A stretch of DNA of 16,642 nt from assembly GCA_947629425.1 (NCBI GenBank), contig CANRDR010000019.1:1-16642 (forward strand), in the 5' to 3' direction. The position numbers and the translations under genes are program-made. Shown piece by piece: positions 1 to 6,209 of this stretch; the stretch's first letter is position 1; each line of letters opens with the position of its first letter. The notes beneath the pieces are model-generated. The model was not told the DNA's origin. It saw only the letters and a program-made list of their open reading frames with translations, and made no database searches. This stretch comes from an uncultured Bacilli bacterium. GTDB lineage: Bacteria > Bacillota_I > Bacilli_A > RF39 > UBA660.

Positions 1-190
1 CAAACTTTCCTATTGTTTCTAAGAAGGGAGTTTTTTCTATTGATAAACATTCCAAATCTCTCACATAGCCATGGGTAAGACCTGTCAAGTCTGCAAGTTC
101 TTGAAGCGTGTACTTTCTCATCAAACGATATTTTTTAATATTTTTTCTAACAATTAGTGACAATTGTTCTTTAGAATATCTACTAGTCAA
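1..190 (-). CDS. XRE-family helix-turn-helix regulator, N-terminal part (cut by window edge)
   Basis: An open frame runs off the left edge; the 63 visible codons start at a TTG (188-190). No ATG lies upstream, and a purine-rich GGAAAGGAAG stretch is about 9-11 nt before the TTG. The peptide has a basic helix (RKNIKKYRLMRKYTLQELA) followed by the turn and recognition helix (LTGLTHGYVRDLE), the order seen in XRE/Cro-type DNA-binding domains. The next in-frame ATG, at 121, would remove the first helix, so TTG is preferred. It is likely a small transcriptional regulator; the C-terminus and any ligand domain are outside the window. It is divergent from the zinc-ribbon gene at 298, so it may control the shared intergenic region, but no operator can be identified. 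Base composition is visibly less AT-rich than the rest of the window. Confidence 0.75.
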   Translation of the reverse strand, partial: MTSRYSKEQLSLIVRKNIKKYRLMRKYTLQELADLTGLTHGYVRDLECLSIEKTPFLETIGKF

Positions 191-264
191 AGTACAGCAC
201 TTCCTTTCCAGTAAAATTATTTCATAAAAATTTTAAAAAATATGTCGTCTGTTGAAAGTTTTTA

Positions 265-273
265 TGATATAAT
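265..273 (+). promoter_or_regulatory. Extended -10 promoter of the zinc-ribbon/DUF4352 gene
   Basis: TGATATAAT fits an extended -10 (TGn + TATAAT, hexamer 268-273). There is no good -35 at 17 nt, but TGn promoters often lack one. The Shine-Dalgarno AAAGGAG (282-288) begins 8 nt after the hexamer, so the 5' leader would be only about 18 nt. Confidence 0.6.
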
Positions 274-297
274 TAAAATTGAAAGGAGTTAAAATTT

Positions 298-915
298 ATG
301 AAGACAAAAAAATGTAAACATTGTCAAAAAGAAATTGCCAAAAATGCTAAAATATGTCCTAATTGTGGTGGAATGTTAGGCATGCCAAATTGGGCAAAAA
401 TTTTAATCATAATATCTGTTATATTTTTCTGTATTGTAGGTTGTGTTAATGGATGTTCTAATGCTGTGGATGAGGTAGTTGAAGACACTAAAAATACTTA
501 TAAAGATATAAATGGAAAAACTTCATTTAAAATAAATGAAACTTTTCAAAACAAATATGAAAAAATTATCATGACTGAAGTAAATACTAATGTTACTGAT
601 TATGATGAATATCTAGGACCAAAAGATGGTAATAAAATTATTGCATTAAAATTTGAAATTGAAAATATAAGCGAAGATAGAGACGAATTATATGTTAGTA
701 GCTTGGATTTTAATGCCTATGCTGATGATGTAGCAGCAGATTCTTATATTTATATTAGTGATAAATACAAAAATTTTTCAGCAACTGTTGGCAAAGGAAA
801 AAAGACTGTAGGATATGTATTATATGAAGTTCCCATAAATGCTCAAAAGATAACAGTTGAATATAATGCAGATTTCTGGACAGAGGGTAACACTATTGAA
901 TTTATCGTTCAATAA
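298..915 (+). CDS. Zinc-ribbon membrane protein with DUF4352-like extracellular domain
   Basis: A 205-residue protein. The N-terminus is a zinc ribbon with cysteines C6-x2-C9 and C20-x2-C23 (CKHC...CPNC). One transmembrane helix follows at about residues 33-50, then a linker and a C-terminal domain (about 80-205) containing the GPKDGNKIIALKFEIEN stretch typical of the Ig-like DUF4352 fold. The likely topology is a cytoplasmic ribbon, one membrane pass and an external beta-sandwich. The ATG has a strong AAAGGAG site 9 nt upstream, and a terminator follows the stop. Such proteins are common and poorly characterised in Firmicutes; no substrate or partner is known. It sits in the accessory-looking left block, alone in its transcript. 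Confidence 0.8.
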   Translation: MKTKKCKHCQKEIAKNAKICPNCGGMLGMPNWAKILIIISVIFFCIVGCVNGCSNAVDEVVEDTKNTYKDINGKTSFKINETFQNKYEKIIMTEVNTNVTDYDEYLGPKDGNKIIALKFEIENISEDRDELYVSSLDFNAYADDVAADSYIYISDKYKNFSATVGKGKKTVGYVLYEVPINAQKITVEYNADFWTEGNTIEFIVQ

Positions 916-922
916 AAGCAAT

Positions 923-948
923 ACTGACTAGTTTATAGTCAGTTTTTT
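923..948 (+). terminator. Rho-independent terminator after the zinc-ribbon gene
   Basis: A perfect 8-bp stem (ACTGACTA / TAGTCAGT) with a GTTTA loop is followed by a run of T, starting 8 nt after the stop codon. Confidence 0.85.
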
Positions 949-976
949 ATTATAATTAATTTGTTTTTATTAAAGT

Positions 977-1573
977 TTAAAATCTTATACCTTTAGAATG
1001 CCCTTCTGGAATATCATTAGAATTATTTAAATCATCTAAATCACTTAAAGGCCCAGTTCCTATACTAACACTTACAGAATCATCAACACTTTCATATTCA
1101 TTTGGTTTAAAGAAATGCAATATTCTTCTTACATTTAACCATATTGCTATTATCCCCCACGATCCAAAAAATAACGCTATTAATAAGATTATCATTTTTG
1201 GCTTTCTATCTCCCCAAATTATATTAGTATAATCATTAGGATTATAGTATATTTTTACTTTATCTCCTACATTACCTTCTAACGCTAATACATCATCCTT
1301 ATTATATAAACTTCCATCAGCAACGTATTGTAAAGTCCAAAAATCAATATTATCTTTTTTATATATTTCCATGATAGTTGCATCAGTTTCAATATAATCT
1401 TTGGTTTTTAAATATTGTGAATAAGACATTAAATAAAAAATTCCTATTCCTATACTAATTATTAAAGAAATTATTCCAAAAATAATACCTACAGAACTTG
1501 AAATTGGACCATTATATGAACTAACTGTATAAGTTGCACTCTTTCCTTTTTTATTTACATCATATATTTGCAT
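977..1573 (-). CDS. DUF3592-like two-TM membrane protein
   Basis: A 198-residue protein. Two hydrophobic helices (about 27-49 and 127-149) flank a roughly 75-residue beta-rich segment. That segment carries the DUF3592 pattern: a variable 'x-A-x-I' strand, an aromatic 'LQY' strand, then 'GDKVKIYYNPNDYTN' (about 103-117). After the second helix is a charged, Asp/Ser-rich tail of about 45 residues that is probably disordered. The family has no established biochemical function. The start is supported by AGGTGA just before the ATG. The next gene on this strand (1801-3240) ends 227 nt upstream, so this is probably a separate transcript. It is convergent with the DUF4352 gene, with the shared terminator region between them. 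Confidence 0.7.
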   Translation of the reverse strand: MQIYDVNKKGKSATYTVSSYNGPISSSVGIIFGIISLIISIGIGIFYLMSYSQYLKTKDYIETDATIMEIYKKDNIDFWTLQYVADGSLYNKDDVLALEGNVGDKVKIYYNPNDYTNIIWGDRKPKMIILLIALFFGSWGIIAIWLNVRRILHFFKPNEYESVDDSVSVSIGTGPLSDLDDLNNSNDIPEGHSKGIRF

Positions 1574-1620
1574 GTTACTTCACCTATTTTAATATTAACA
1601 TATTTTTATATTATTTTCTA

Positions 1621-1651
1621 ATTATAACTCTTTATTATTTTAATATGACAA
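1621..1651 (-). promoter_or_regulatory. Possible promoter of the DUF3592-like gene
   Basis: On the minus strand TATAAT (1621-1626) is preceded after 19 nt by TTGTCA (1646-1651). The hexamers are good but the spacer is long, so this is tentative. The predicted leader is about 40 nt. Confidence 0.35.
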
Positions 1652-1800
1652 CATTATCTTTCCTTGTCCATTTTGTTATTTATAATAAGTTTTCTATTGC
1701 TTTGCTTTGCCTAGATTTTGTTTCGTAATTTTCTTTAGTCCTATATTAATGTTAATATTTTTATGTTAATTTTGTCACTTTCTACGCTTATATTAGTCTT

Positions 1801-3240
1801 TCAACAATTAGATGTGTCATGCATATACGAATTAACATATTCGTTAAATTCTTTAAAACTCATTCCCTCCGGTATTTCAGGAATCTCTGTCAATATTCTT
1901 TTATCATTTTCATTAAATCCACTTGTAATCTCTTTAATAGCATCCTCAACATTATCATATTTATGAATACCTCTTTTTGGGCGATTAGAATGTTCAAAAT
2001 GATACCAAGTATCATTGCATTTATAAAGTACAAAACAATGCATTCTTACTTCTTTATCAAAATTATCAGCATTTTCATACCCTCTATGACAATACAATTT
2101 AGTTTCTAATCCCATTTTATCAAAAAAGAGTTTAATTAATTTGGCTTGTTCAATGCAAGTACCGAGTCCTGTTTTTAATATTTCATCAATAGAACTAATT
2201 CGATAATTTTCTCTGAAACCTTTAAGGTTATTTAAATGTTTATTTCCTGATTTATCTATCCATCCATATTCAATATTCATGTTCATATAATCCATCAATT
2301 GAGAAGCATTTTTTATATTTTCAAAATGCAATTCATCTTTAAATGCTACAATTTTAGTAGCCTCTATTACATCATTTTTCAATTCTTTTTCTTTAGGGCT
2401 TTCGACAAGTTGTTTTAAAAAATATGTCATATCATAAATAGCAAGTCGTTGAGATAGAAATAAAGTATTTATTAACTCAGGATAATATTTTTCAACATAT
2501 AACTTAATATTTGTGTAATCACTTGAATCAGTATACTGTTCATTTTCTTCACTTGCAAATTTCCATGGCTTCTTAATCATTCTAAATAAAATTCCTAATT
2601 CAAAATCTTTTGGAGCATACATTGAACGTTCAAAATCAATTAAAGTTATTCTCTCATTATTAAAAAGTATATTATCAAAATGTAAATCATTATGAACTAA
2701 TACGAAGTCATCACTTTTTAAATATCTATCAAATTTTGAGTAAGCATAATCAATAAAATGTAATTCATCTTCATTGAAAATATGAAGTTCTTTAGCTCTT
2801 AAATATAACAGTGCAAATTTCTTTTTCCAGAAATCAATCCAATCATACTTTTGTCCAATATTTGAATGAAATTTTTTCATAGCACTACATAGTTGTTTTA
2901 TTATTTCTTCTCTTTGTTCTTCCGAAAAAGTATACCACACATTATACAAAGAAACACCTTTCACTTTTTCTATAATTTCATAAAAATATGGAACATCCTT
3001 TTTATCAGTATTTGAATAATATAATTTTGGTATTAAATTATTATCTAGATTTGCTTTATAAAAATCTATTTCTTTTTTAAAATTTTCTTCATTATTATAG
3101 TTAGTACATATTTTGATTATGAAAGAGTCATTTATACTATAAATAGTATTTGTAAATCCAACATTAATTTTTTCAACATCTAGATTTTCTCCAAATATTT
3201 TTTTATTTTTATTTATAATTGAGTAAATAATTTCTTGCAT
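1801..3240 (-). CDS. Fusion protein: APH/choline-kinase-like phosphotransferase + transglutaminase-like cysteine-protease domain
   Basis: A 479-residue protein. The ATG at 3240 is preferred over a GTG two codons upstream because CGGAG lies 8 nt before the ATG. The N-terminal half (about 1-300) is a protein-kinase-like small-molecule phosphotransferase: a candidate ATP lysine in FIIKI (K43), the catalytic loop HNDLHFDN (183-190) and the metal-binding IDFE (D202). The C-terminal half (about 305-479) matches a transglutaminase-like fold: Cys in GTCIEQA (C362), His in MHCFVLY (H401) and an acidic third residue in WYHFEHS (E416), then RGIHKY. Both active sites look intact. The kinase class phosphorylates hydroxylated small molecules such as aminoglycosides, choline or sugars; the substrate here is unknown. 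The fusion suggests coupled modification chemistry or self-processing, which is inference. It is monocistronic in the accessory-looking block. Confidence 0.75.
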   Translation of the reverse strand: MQEIIYSIINKNKKIFGENLDVEKINVGFTNTIYSINDSFIIKICTNYNNEENFKKEIDFYKANLDNNLIPKLYYSNTDKKDVPYFYEIIEKVKGVSLYNVWYTFSEEQREEIIKQLCSAMKKFHSNIGQKYDWIDFWKKKFALLYLRAKELHIFNEDELHFIDYAYSKFDRYLKSDDFVLVHNDLHFDNILFNNERITLIDFERSMYAPKDFELGILFRMIKKPWKFASEENEQYTDSSDYTNIKLYVEKYYPELINTLFLSQRLAIYDMTYFLKQLVESPKEKELKNDVIEATKIVAFKDELHFENIKNASQLMDYMNMNIEYGWIDKSGNKHLNNLKGFRENYRISSIDEILKTGLGTCIEQAKLIKLFFDKMGLETKLYCHRGYENADNFDKEVRMHCFVLYKCNDTWYHFEHSNRPKRGIHKYDNVEDAIKEITSGFNENDKRILTEIPEIPEGMSFKEFNEYVNSYMHDTSNC

Positions 3241-3264
3241 AATCACATCTCCGTTTCACTTAAT

Positions 3265-3273
3265 ATTTTACCA
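3265..3273 (-). promoter_or_regulatory. Possible extended -10 of the kinase-transglutaminase gene
   Basis: The minus strand reads TGGTAAAAT (TGn + TAAAAT), about 25 nt before the chosen ATG. No convincing -35 is visible, so this is weak. Confidence 0.3.
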
Positions 3274-3401
3274 TATTTTAGGCGTTTATTAAAAGCAATG
3301 TAATAATCAATCTTGATTCTTTTTTTAAGCACTATTTAAAAATTTTTATTATTTTCTAAAGTTTCTATGGACACATTCATTTATCATCACCTTTGCAAAA
3401 G

Positions 3402-3435
3402 AAAAAGTCCATAATATCAAGTATTACGAACTTTT
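3402..3435 (-). terminator. Terminator downstream of tRNA-His
   Basis: Arms AAAAGT/ACTTTT enclose an inner TAATA-TCAAG-TATTA stem with mismatches between the two. On the minus strand the structure ends in GGACTTTTTCTTTT, the direction needed to end the tRNA-His transcript. A second, GC-richer hairpin (CGCACA-AAGG-TGTGCG, 3446-3461) lies between it and the tRNA and may serve in 3'-end processing. Confidence 0.5.
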
Positions 3436-3473
3436 ACTTATCTTTCGCACAAAGGTGTGCGTAAAATTCAATA

Positions 3474-3550
3474 TGGGGCGAGATGTGGGAATCGAACCCA
3501 CGCATACCGGAGCCACAATCCGGCGTGTTAACCACTTCACCAATCTCGCC
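3474..3550 (-). tRNA. tRNA-His (GTG anticodon)
   Basis: A 77-nt cloverleaf on the minus strand. The acceptor stem GCGAGAT pairs with ATCTCGC. A G at position -1 faces C73, the hallmark of tRNA-His, and CCA is encoded. The anticodon arm is CCGGA-TTGTGGC-TCCGG with anticodon GTG. The T arm is GTGGG-TTCGATT-CCCAC and the D arm GTG...CAC. Because both G-1 and CCA are encoded, neither has to be added after transcription. It separates the accessory-looking left block, which lies on its 3' side, from the rest of the window. Confidence 0.97.
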
Positions 3551-3559
3551 ATAACAAGC

Positions 3560-3587
3560 AATATAAGAATATCAAAAAATATTTCAA
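3560..3587 (-). promoter_or_regulatory. Promoter of tRNA-His
   Basis: On the minus strand TTGAAA (3582-3587), a 16-nt spacer and TATATT (3560-3565). The mature 5' end lies 9 nt after the -10 box. Confidence 0.55.
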
Positions 3588-3646
3588 AAATCAAGTATTT
3601 ATCGATAAATTAATGAGATTAAAAAATTAAATGAATACATATTTCA

Positions 3647-3652
3647 TATAAT
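3647..3652 (+). promoter_or_regulatory. Candidate -10 box of the small membrane protein gene
   Basis: A perfect TATAAT only 5 nt before the GAGGA ribosome-binding site (3658-3662). No good -35 is present. If used, the leader would be about 9 nt. Confidence 0.35.
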
Positions 3653-3667
3653 TATTTGAGGAATTAT

Positions 3668-4003
3668 ATGGATAATGAAGCTTTTAAAAAATTTATTAAT
3701 CAAGATTTCTTAGGATTATCCAATTGGATTAATTCCTTAAATCCTTATGAATTTTCTCTTATTGCAGCAGTTATTGGTTTTATAGTAGCACCTCCCCTTT
3801 CCGCAAACGAACAAAATTCATTAGGAAATTTTTTTGAACTTATAGGACAAGTTTTACTTTCTATTGCAGCACAAAATATGACTGTATCTCAAAGTTCACA
3901 ACAAGGTTTTAATCAAAATACTGATTTCAATCAAGAATTAGAAAAACTTAAAAATGAAATAAATAAATTAAGAAGAGATGTTTTTGGAAACAAAAATTCA
4001 TGA
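3668..4003 (+). CDS. Small membrane-associated protein with C-terminal coiled coil, unknown function
   Basis: A 111-residue protein. The ATG at 3668 is chosen because GAGGA ends 5 nt before it; the frame extends 4 codons upstream to a TTG that has no site. An amphipathic N-terminus is followed by a hydrophobic helix (about 29-45) containing APPLSANEQNS. A second hydrophobic stretch, FFELIGQVLLSIAAQ, spans about 55-69. A Gln/Asn-rich linker (71-88) leads to a charged coiled coil (about 89-106, ELEKLKNEINKLRRDV). The 'NEQNSLGNFxELIGQVLL' pattern resembles small conserved proteins of unknown function in clostridia, from memory. It lies 25 nt upstream of the ADP-ribosylglycohydrolase-like gene and is probably co-transcribed with it. 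Confidence 0.7.
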   Translation: MDNEAFKKFINQDFLGLSNWINSLNPYEFSLIAAVIGFIVAPPLSANEQNSLGNFFELIGQVLLSIAAQNMTVSQSSQQGFNQNTDFNQELEKLKNEINKLRRDVFGNKNS

Positions 4004-4009
4004 TATAAT
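4001..4009 (+). promoter_or_regulatory. Extended -10 before the ADP-ribosylglycohydrolase-like gene
   Basis: TGATATAAT, a perfect TGn + TATAAT, overlaps the stop codon of the preceding gene. The GAGGAGG site (4015-4021) starts 5 nt later. It could be an internal promoter or an AT-rich coincidence. Confidence 0.4.
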
Positions 4010-4028
4010 TAGACGAGGAGGTTTTATT

Positions 4029-5042
4029 ATGTTTGGAGCAATTATAGGTGATATCGCTAGTGAAAACATAGAAAATAATAAAAAAATAGATTGTACAAAA
4101 GTATATAATGAATTAATTAATGATTATAATTCATATACAATTAATACTGTATTATCTTTAGCAATAATGGATTCACTATTAAATAATAAAGAATATAAAG
4201 ATACATTATTAGAATATAGAAATAATTTTGAAAAAAATAAATATAATGAATATTCAAAATCAACTGAAGATTATACTTTAAATAGTAATTTTGCTATTAG
4301 AGCAACATCAATTGGTTACTATTTTAATACATTAGATAAAGTTATAGAAAATGCTAAAAAACAATCAATCGTAACAAATAACTCTATAGATGTTAGTAAA
4401 GAAAGTGAAGCAGTAGCGAGCACAATATACTTAGCAAGACATATAAAAAATAAAGAAAAAATAAAAAAAATAATAGAAAGTTTATTTAATTATAATTTAA
4501 ATTATGACTTAGAGAAAATAAATGAAAATACTTTATCAAATAAAGATATAGTACCTTTATCTATAAGTGCATTTTTAAATTCAAATAATTTTACTGATTC
4601 AATAAAAATAAGTTTATCTATTAAAAACTATGCTAGTACTATAGCAAGTATCACAGGTGCTATAAGTGAAGCATACTATGGAGTACCAGTAGAATTAATA
4701 AAAAAAGTATGGAATAAACTTCCTAAAGAATATAAAGATTTATTATCTGAGTTTTATAAATATTTAAATTTAAAACAAGTTTTATATAAATTAGGTATTA
4801 TTGATGATAATTTTTATAGTTATATAAAAGATAAAATAGAAAAAAATTATATATCAGAACCAATTAATTGGAAAGTTTCTCCAATATATAAAAATAAAAA
4901 AATAATAGATATTAAAATAAATGTTCCATATTTAACAAATAGAGAATCTTTCAATATAAATATAGGGGTATTATACAAAGCATATAAAATATATAAAAGT
5001 ATGGAAAAAGAACAAGTTAAAATAAAAAATTTACATAAATAA
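4029..5042 (+). CDS. ADP-ribosylglycohydrolase (DraG/ARH)-like protein with degenerate metal site
   Basis: A 337-residue protein. The ATG at 4029 is chosen: GAGGAGG lies 7 nt upstream, and the 17-codon extension to 3978 overlaps the previous gene. The fold is recognisable from MFGAIIGDIA (1-10), NFAIRATSIGYYFNTL (87-102), EAVASTIYLAR (127-137) and SITGAISEAYYG (207-218), which match conserved DraG/ARH segments. In the active family these frame TDDT, GNGSAMR and GGDSDT, which bind the two Mg2+ ions. Here they read YTINT (36-40), NSNFAIR (85-91) and KNYAST (199-204), so the key acidic residues are gone. It is unlikely to hydrolyse ADP-ribose by the known mechanism. It may be a binding or regulatory pseudoenzyme. 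The C-terminal about 90 residues are extra, Lys/Ile-rich and of unknown role. It lies in a run with yidD and a TroA-like lipoprotein. Confidence 0.75.
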   Translation: MFGAIIGDIASENIENNKKIDCTKVYNELINDYNSYTINTVLSLAIMDSLLNNKEYKDTLLEYRNNFEKNKYNEYSKSTEDYTLNSNFAIRATSIGYYFNTLDKVIENAKKQSIVTNNSIDVSKESEAVASTIYLARHIKNKEKIKKIIESLFNYNLNYDLEKINENTLSNKDIVPLSISAFLNSNNFTDSIKISLSIKNYASTIASITGAISEAYYGVPVELIKKVWNKLPKEYKDLLSEFYKYLNLKQVLYKLGIIDDNFYSYIKDKIEKNYISEPINWKVSPIYKNKKIIDIKINVPYLTNRESFNINIGVLYKAYKIYKSMEKEQVKIKNLHK

Positions 5043-5058
5043 AAAAATATAGTACAAT
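5030..5058 (+). promoter_or_regulatory. Promoter of yidD
   Basis: TTTACA (5030-5035), an exact 17-nt spacer and TACAAT (5053-5058). The GGTGAG ribosome-binding site starts 6 nt later (5065-5070), so the leader would be about 9 nt. The -35 box lies inside the end of the preceding gene. Confidence 0.6.
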
Positions 5059-5073
5059 TATTTTGGTGAGATT

Positions 5074-5274
5074 ATGAAAAAATTCTTTATATTTTTAATT
5101 AATCTTTATCAAATTACACCACTACATTGTCATACATCATGTCGGTTTATTCCTACATGTAGTGAATATATGAAAATAAAAATAGAAAATGATGGTGTAA
5201 TAAAAGGTATATATTTAGGTATAAAAAGAATATTAAGGTGTCATCCATTTGGTAAAAGTGGATATGATTTGTGA
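5074..5274 (+). CDS. yidD: Membrane protein insertion efficiency factor YidD
   Basis: A 66-residue protein. YidD is a small membrane-associated protein that helps YidC/Oxa1-type insertion of inner-membrane proteins. The family core is present: the SCRFIPTCSEY signature (about 22-32), GVIKGIYLGIKRILRCHPF (about 41-59) and a terminal GGYD-like SGYDL. The N-terminal helix FFIFLINLYQ is amphipathic. Length is normal to slightly short for the family, which is often 70-85. It has a well-formed promoter of its own, and the TroA-like lipoprotein gene starts 6 nt after its stop, so the two are probably co-transcribed. In many Firmicutes yidD sits near rnpA/yidC; here it does not. Confidence 0.93.
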   Translation: MKKFFIFLINLYQITPLHCHTSCRFIPTCSEYMKIKIENDGVIKGIYLGIKRILRCHPFGKSGYDL

Positions 5275-5280
5275 GGTTTT

Positions 5281-6159
5281 ATGAAAAAAATTATTAAATT
5301 ATTTGTAATGATAGGCTTTATTGTAATGTTAACAGGTTGTTTAAAATCAGAAGAATTAGATGATGCAACTATATATACTACTACTTATCCAGTAGAATAT
5401 ATTGTAAATGAATTATATGGTTATAATTCTGAAGTTTTATCTATATATCCTGAAGGAGTAAATGTTAATACATATACTTTATCTAATAAAAAGATTAAAA
5501 AGTATTCAAAATCTGATTTATTTGTTTATAATGGTCTTACTGATGAAAAAAGAATTGCTGCTGATTTTGTAAATAAAAATAGTAGATTAAAGATTATAGA
5601 TGTTACTGAAGGATTAACATTTACATATGATTATAAAGAATTGTGGTTAAATCCAGTAAATTATTTAATGTTAGCACAAAATGTTAAAAATGGTTTAAAA
5701 GAATATATAGATAGTACTATAATTAAAGAAGAAATTGATTCTAATTATGAAAAATTAAAAGAAAATATAGTAGAATTTGAAACAACTTTAGAATCATTAA
5801 GTAAAGATGCTAAAGATAAAACTATAGTAGTTACTAAAAATTATTTAAAATTCTTAGAAAATTATGGATTTAATATAATAAGTATTGAAGAAACTGATGA
5901 ATTATCTAATGATACTGTTAATAGAGTTATTAATTTAATTAATGATAAAAAAGTTAAAAATATATTTATAACTGATGAAGAAACAGATCAAGAAACATAT
6001 ACAGATACAATTAATAAAGTAAAAGAAGCAGGTGCTGAATTAAAAACATTAAATACTATTACTTTATTAAATGAAGAACAAAAATCTAATAATGAAGATT
6101 ATGTTACATTAATGAGAGAAAATATAGAAACATTAAAAGAAGAAATATATAATTCATAA
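5281..6159 (+). CDS. TroA/ZnuA-like substrate-binding lipoprotein lacking metal ligands
   Basis: A 292-residue lipoprotein. The signal peptide ends in the lipobox LTGC (C20). Two lobes joined by a long helix match cluster A-I (TroA/ZnuA/AdcA) zinc/manganese-binding proteins: YTTTYPVEYIVNEL (32-45), KKYSKSDLFVYNG (73-85), LWLNPV (121-126), IVVTKNYLKFLENYGF (182-197) and the end, YVTLMRENIETL (274-285). In true members the ligands lie in GAEPHDYEPS, DPHxWLDP, xSHxAFGYL and a late Asp. Here they align to N63, E120, K186 and N258, so no canonical His/Asp site remains. No ABC permease or ATPase gene is adjacent. It is probably a surface protein using the fold for another ligand or role. It follows yidD closely, with GAGG at 5274-5277 as a short-spaced site, and is followed by a terminator. 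Confidence 0.8.
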   Translation: MKKIIKLFVMIGFIVMLTGCLKSEELDDATIYTTTYPVEYIVNELYGYNSEVLSIYPEGVNVNTYTLSNKKIKKYSKSDLFVYNGLTDEKRIAADFVNKNSRLKIIDVTEGLTFTYDYKELWLNPVNYLMLAQNVKNGLKEYIDSTIIKEEIDSNYEKLKENIVEFETTLESLSKDAKDKTIVVTKNYLKFLENYGFNIISIEETDELSNDTVNRVINLINDKKVKNIFITDEETDQETYTDTINKVKEAGAELKTLNTITLLNEEQKSNNEDYVTLMRENIETLKEEIYNS

Positions 6160-6182
6160 ACATCTTAAATGATGTTTTTTTC
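6158..6182 (+). terminator. Rho-independent terminator after the TroA-like gene
   Basis: A 7-bp stem (AAACATC / GATGTTT) with TTAAAT loop and a 7-T run, overlapping the stop codon. Confidence 0.75.
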
Positions 6183-6209
6183 ATACTAAAAAATACTATT
6201 TTTTAGTAT
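6183..6209 (-). terminator. AT-only 12-bp hairpin at the end of the YtxH-like gene
   Basis: A perfect inverted repeat ATACTAAAAAAT / ATTTTTTAGTAT with a 3-nt loop, overlapping the stop codon. The U-run lies inside the 3' arm and no further T-run follows, so termination is likely but not classical. Confidence 0.45.

Noticed and set aside
1740..1800. Direct repeat ATGTTAA-n7-ATGTTAA in the spacer after the kinase-transglutaminase gene
   Set aside because: It is short and AT-only in an AT-rich spacer; there is no hairpin with T-run and no further copies.
1534..2109. Plus-strand open frames opposite the DUF3592-like and kinase-transglutaminase genes
   Set aside because: They are antisense shadows in AT-rich DNA, with low-complexity hydrophobic peptides, no ribosome-binding sites and no recognisable domains.
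3305..3318. AATCAA-TC-TTGATT followed by T-run, plus strand, as a terminator
   Set aside because: The loop is too small, the stem is weak, and no plus-strand gene lies upstream to be terminated.
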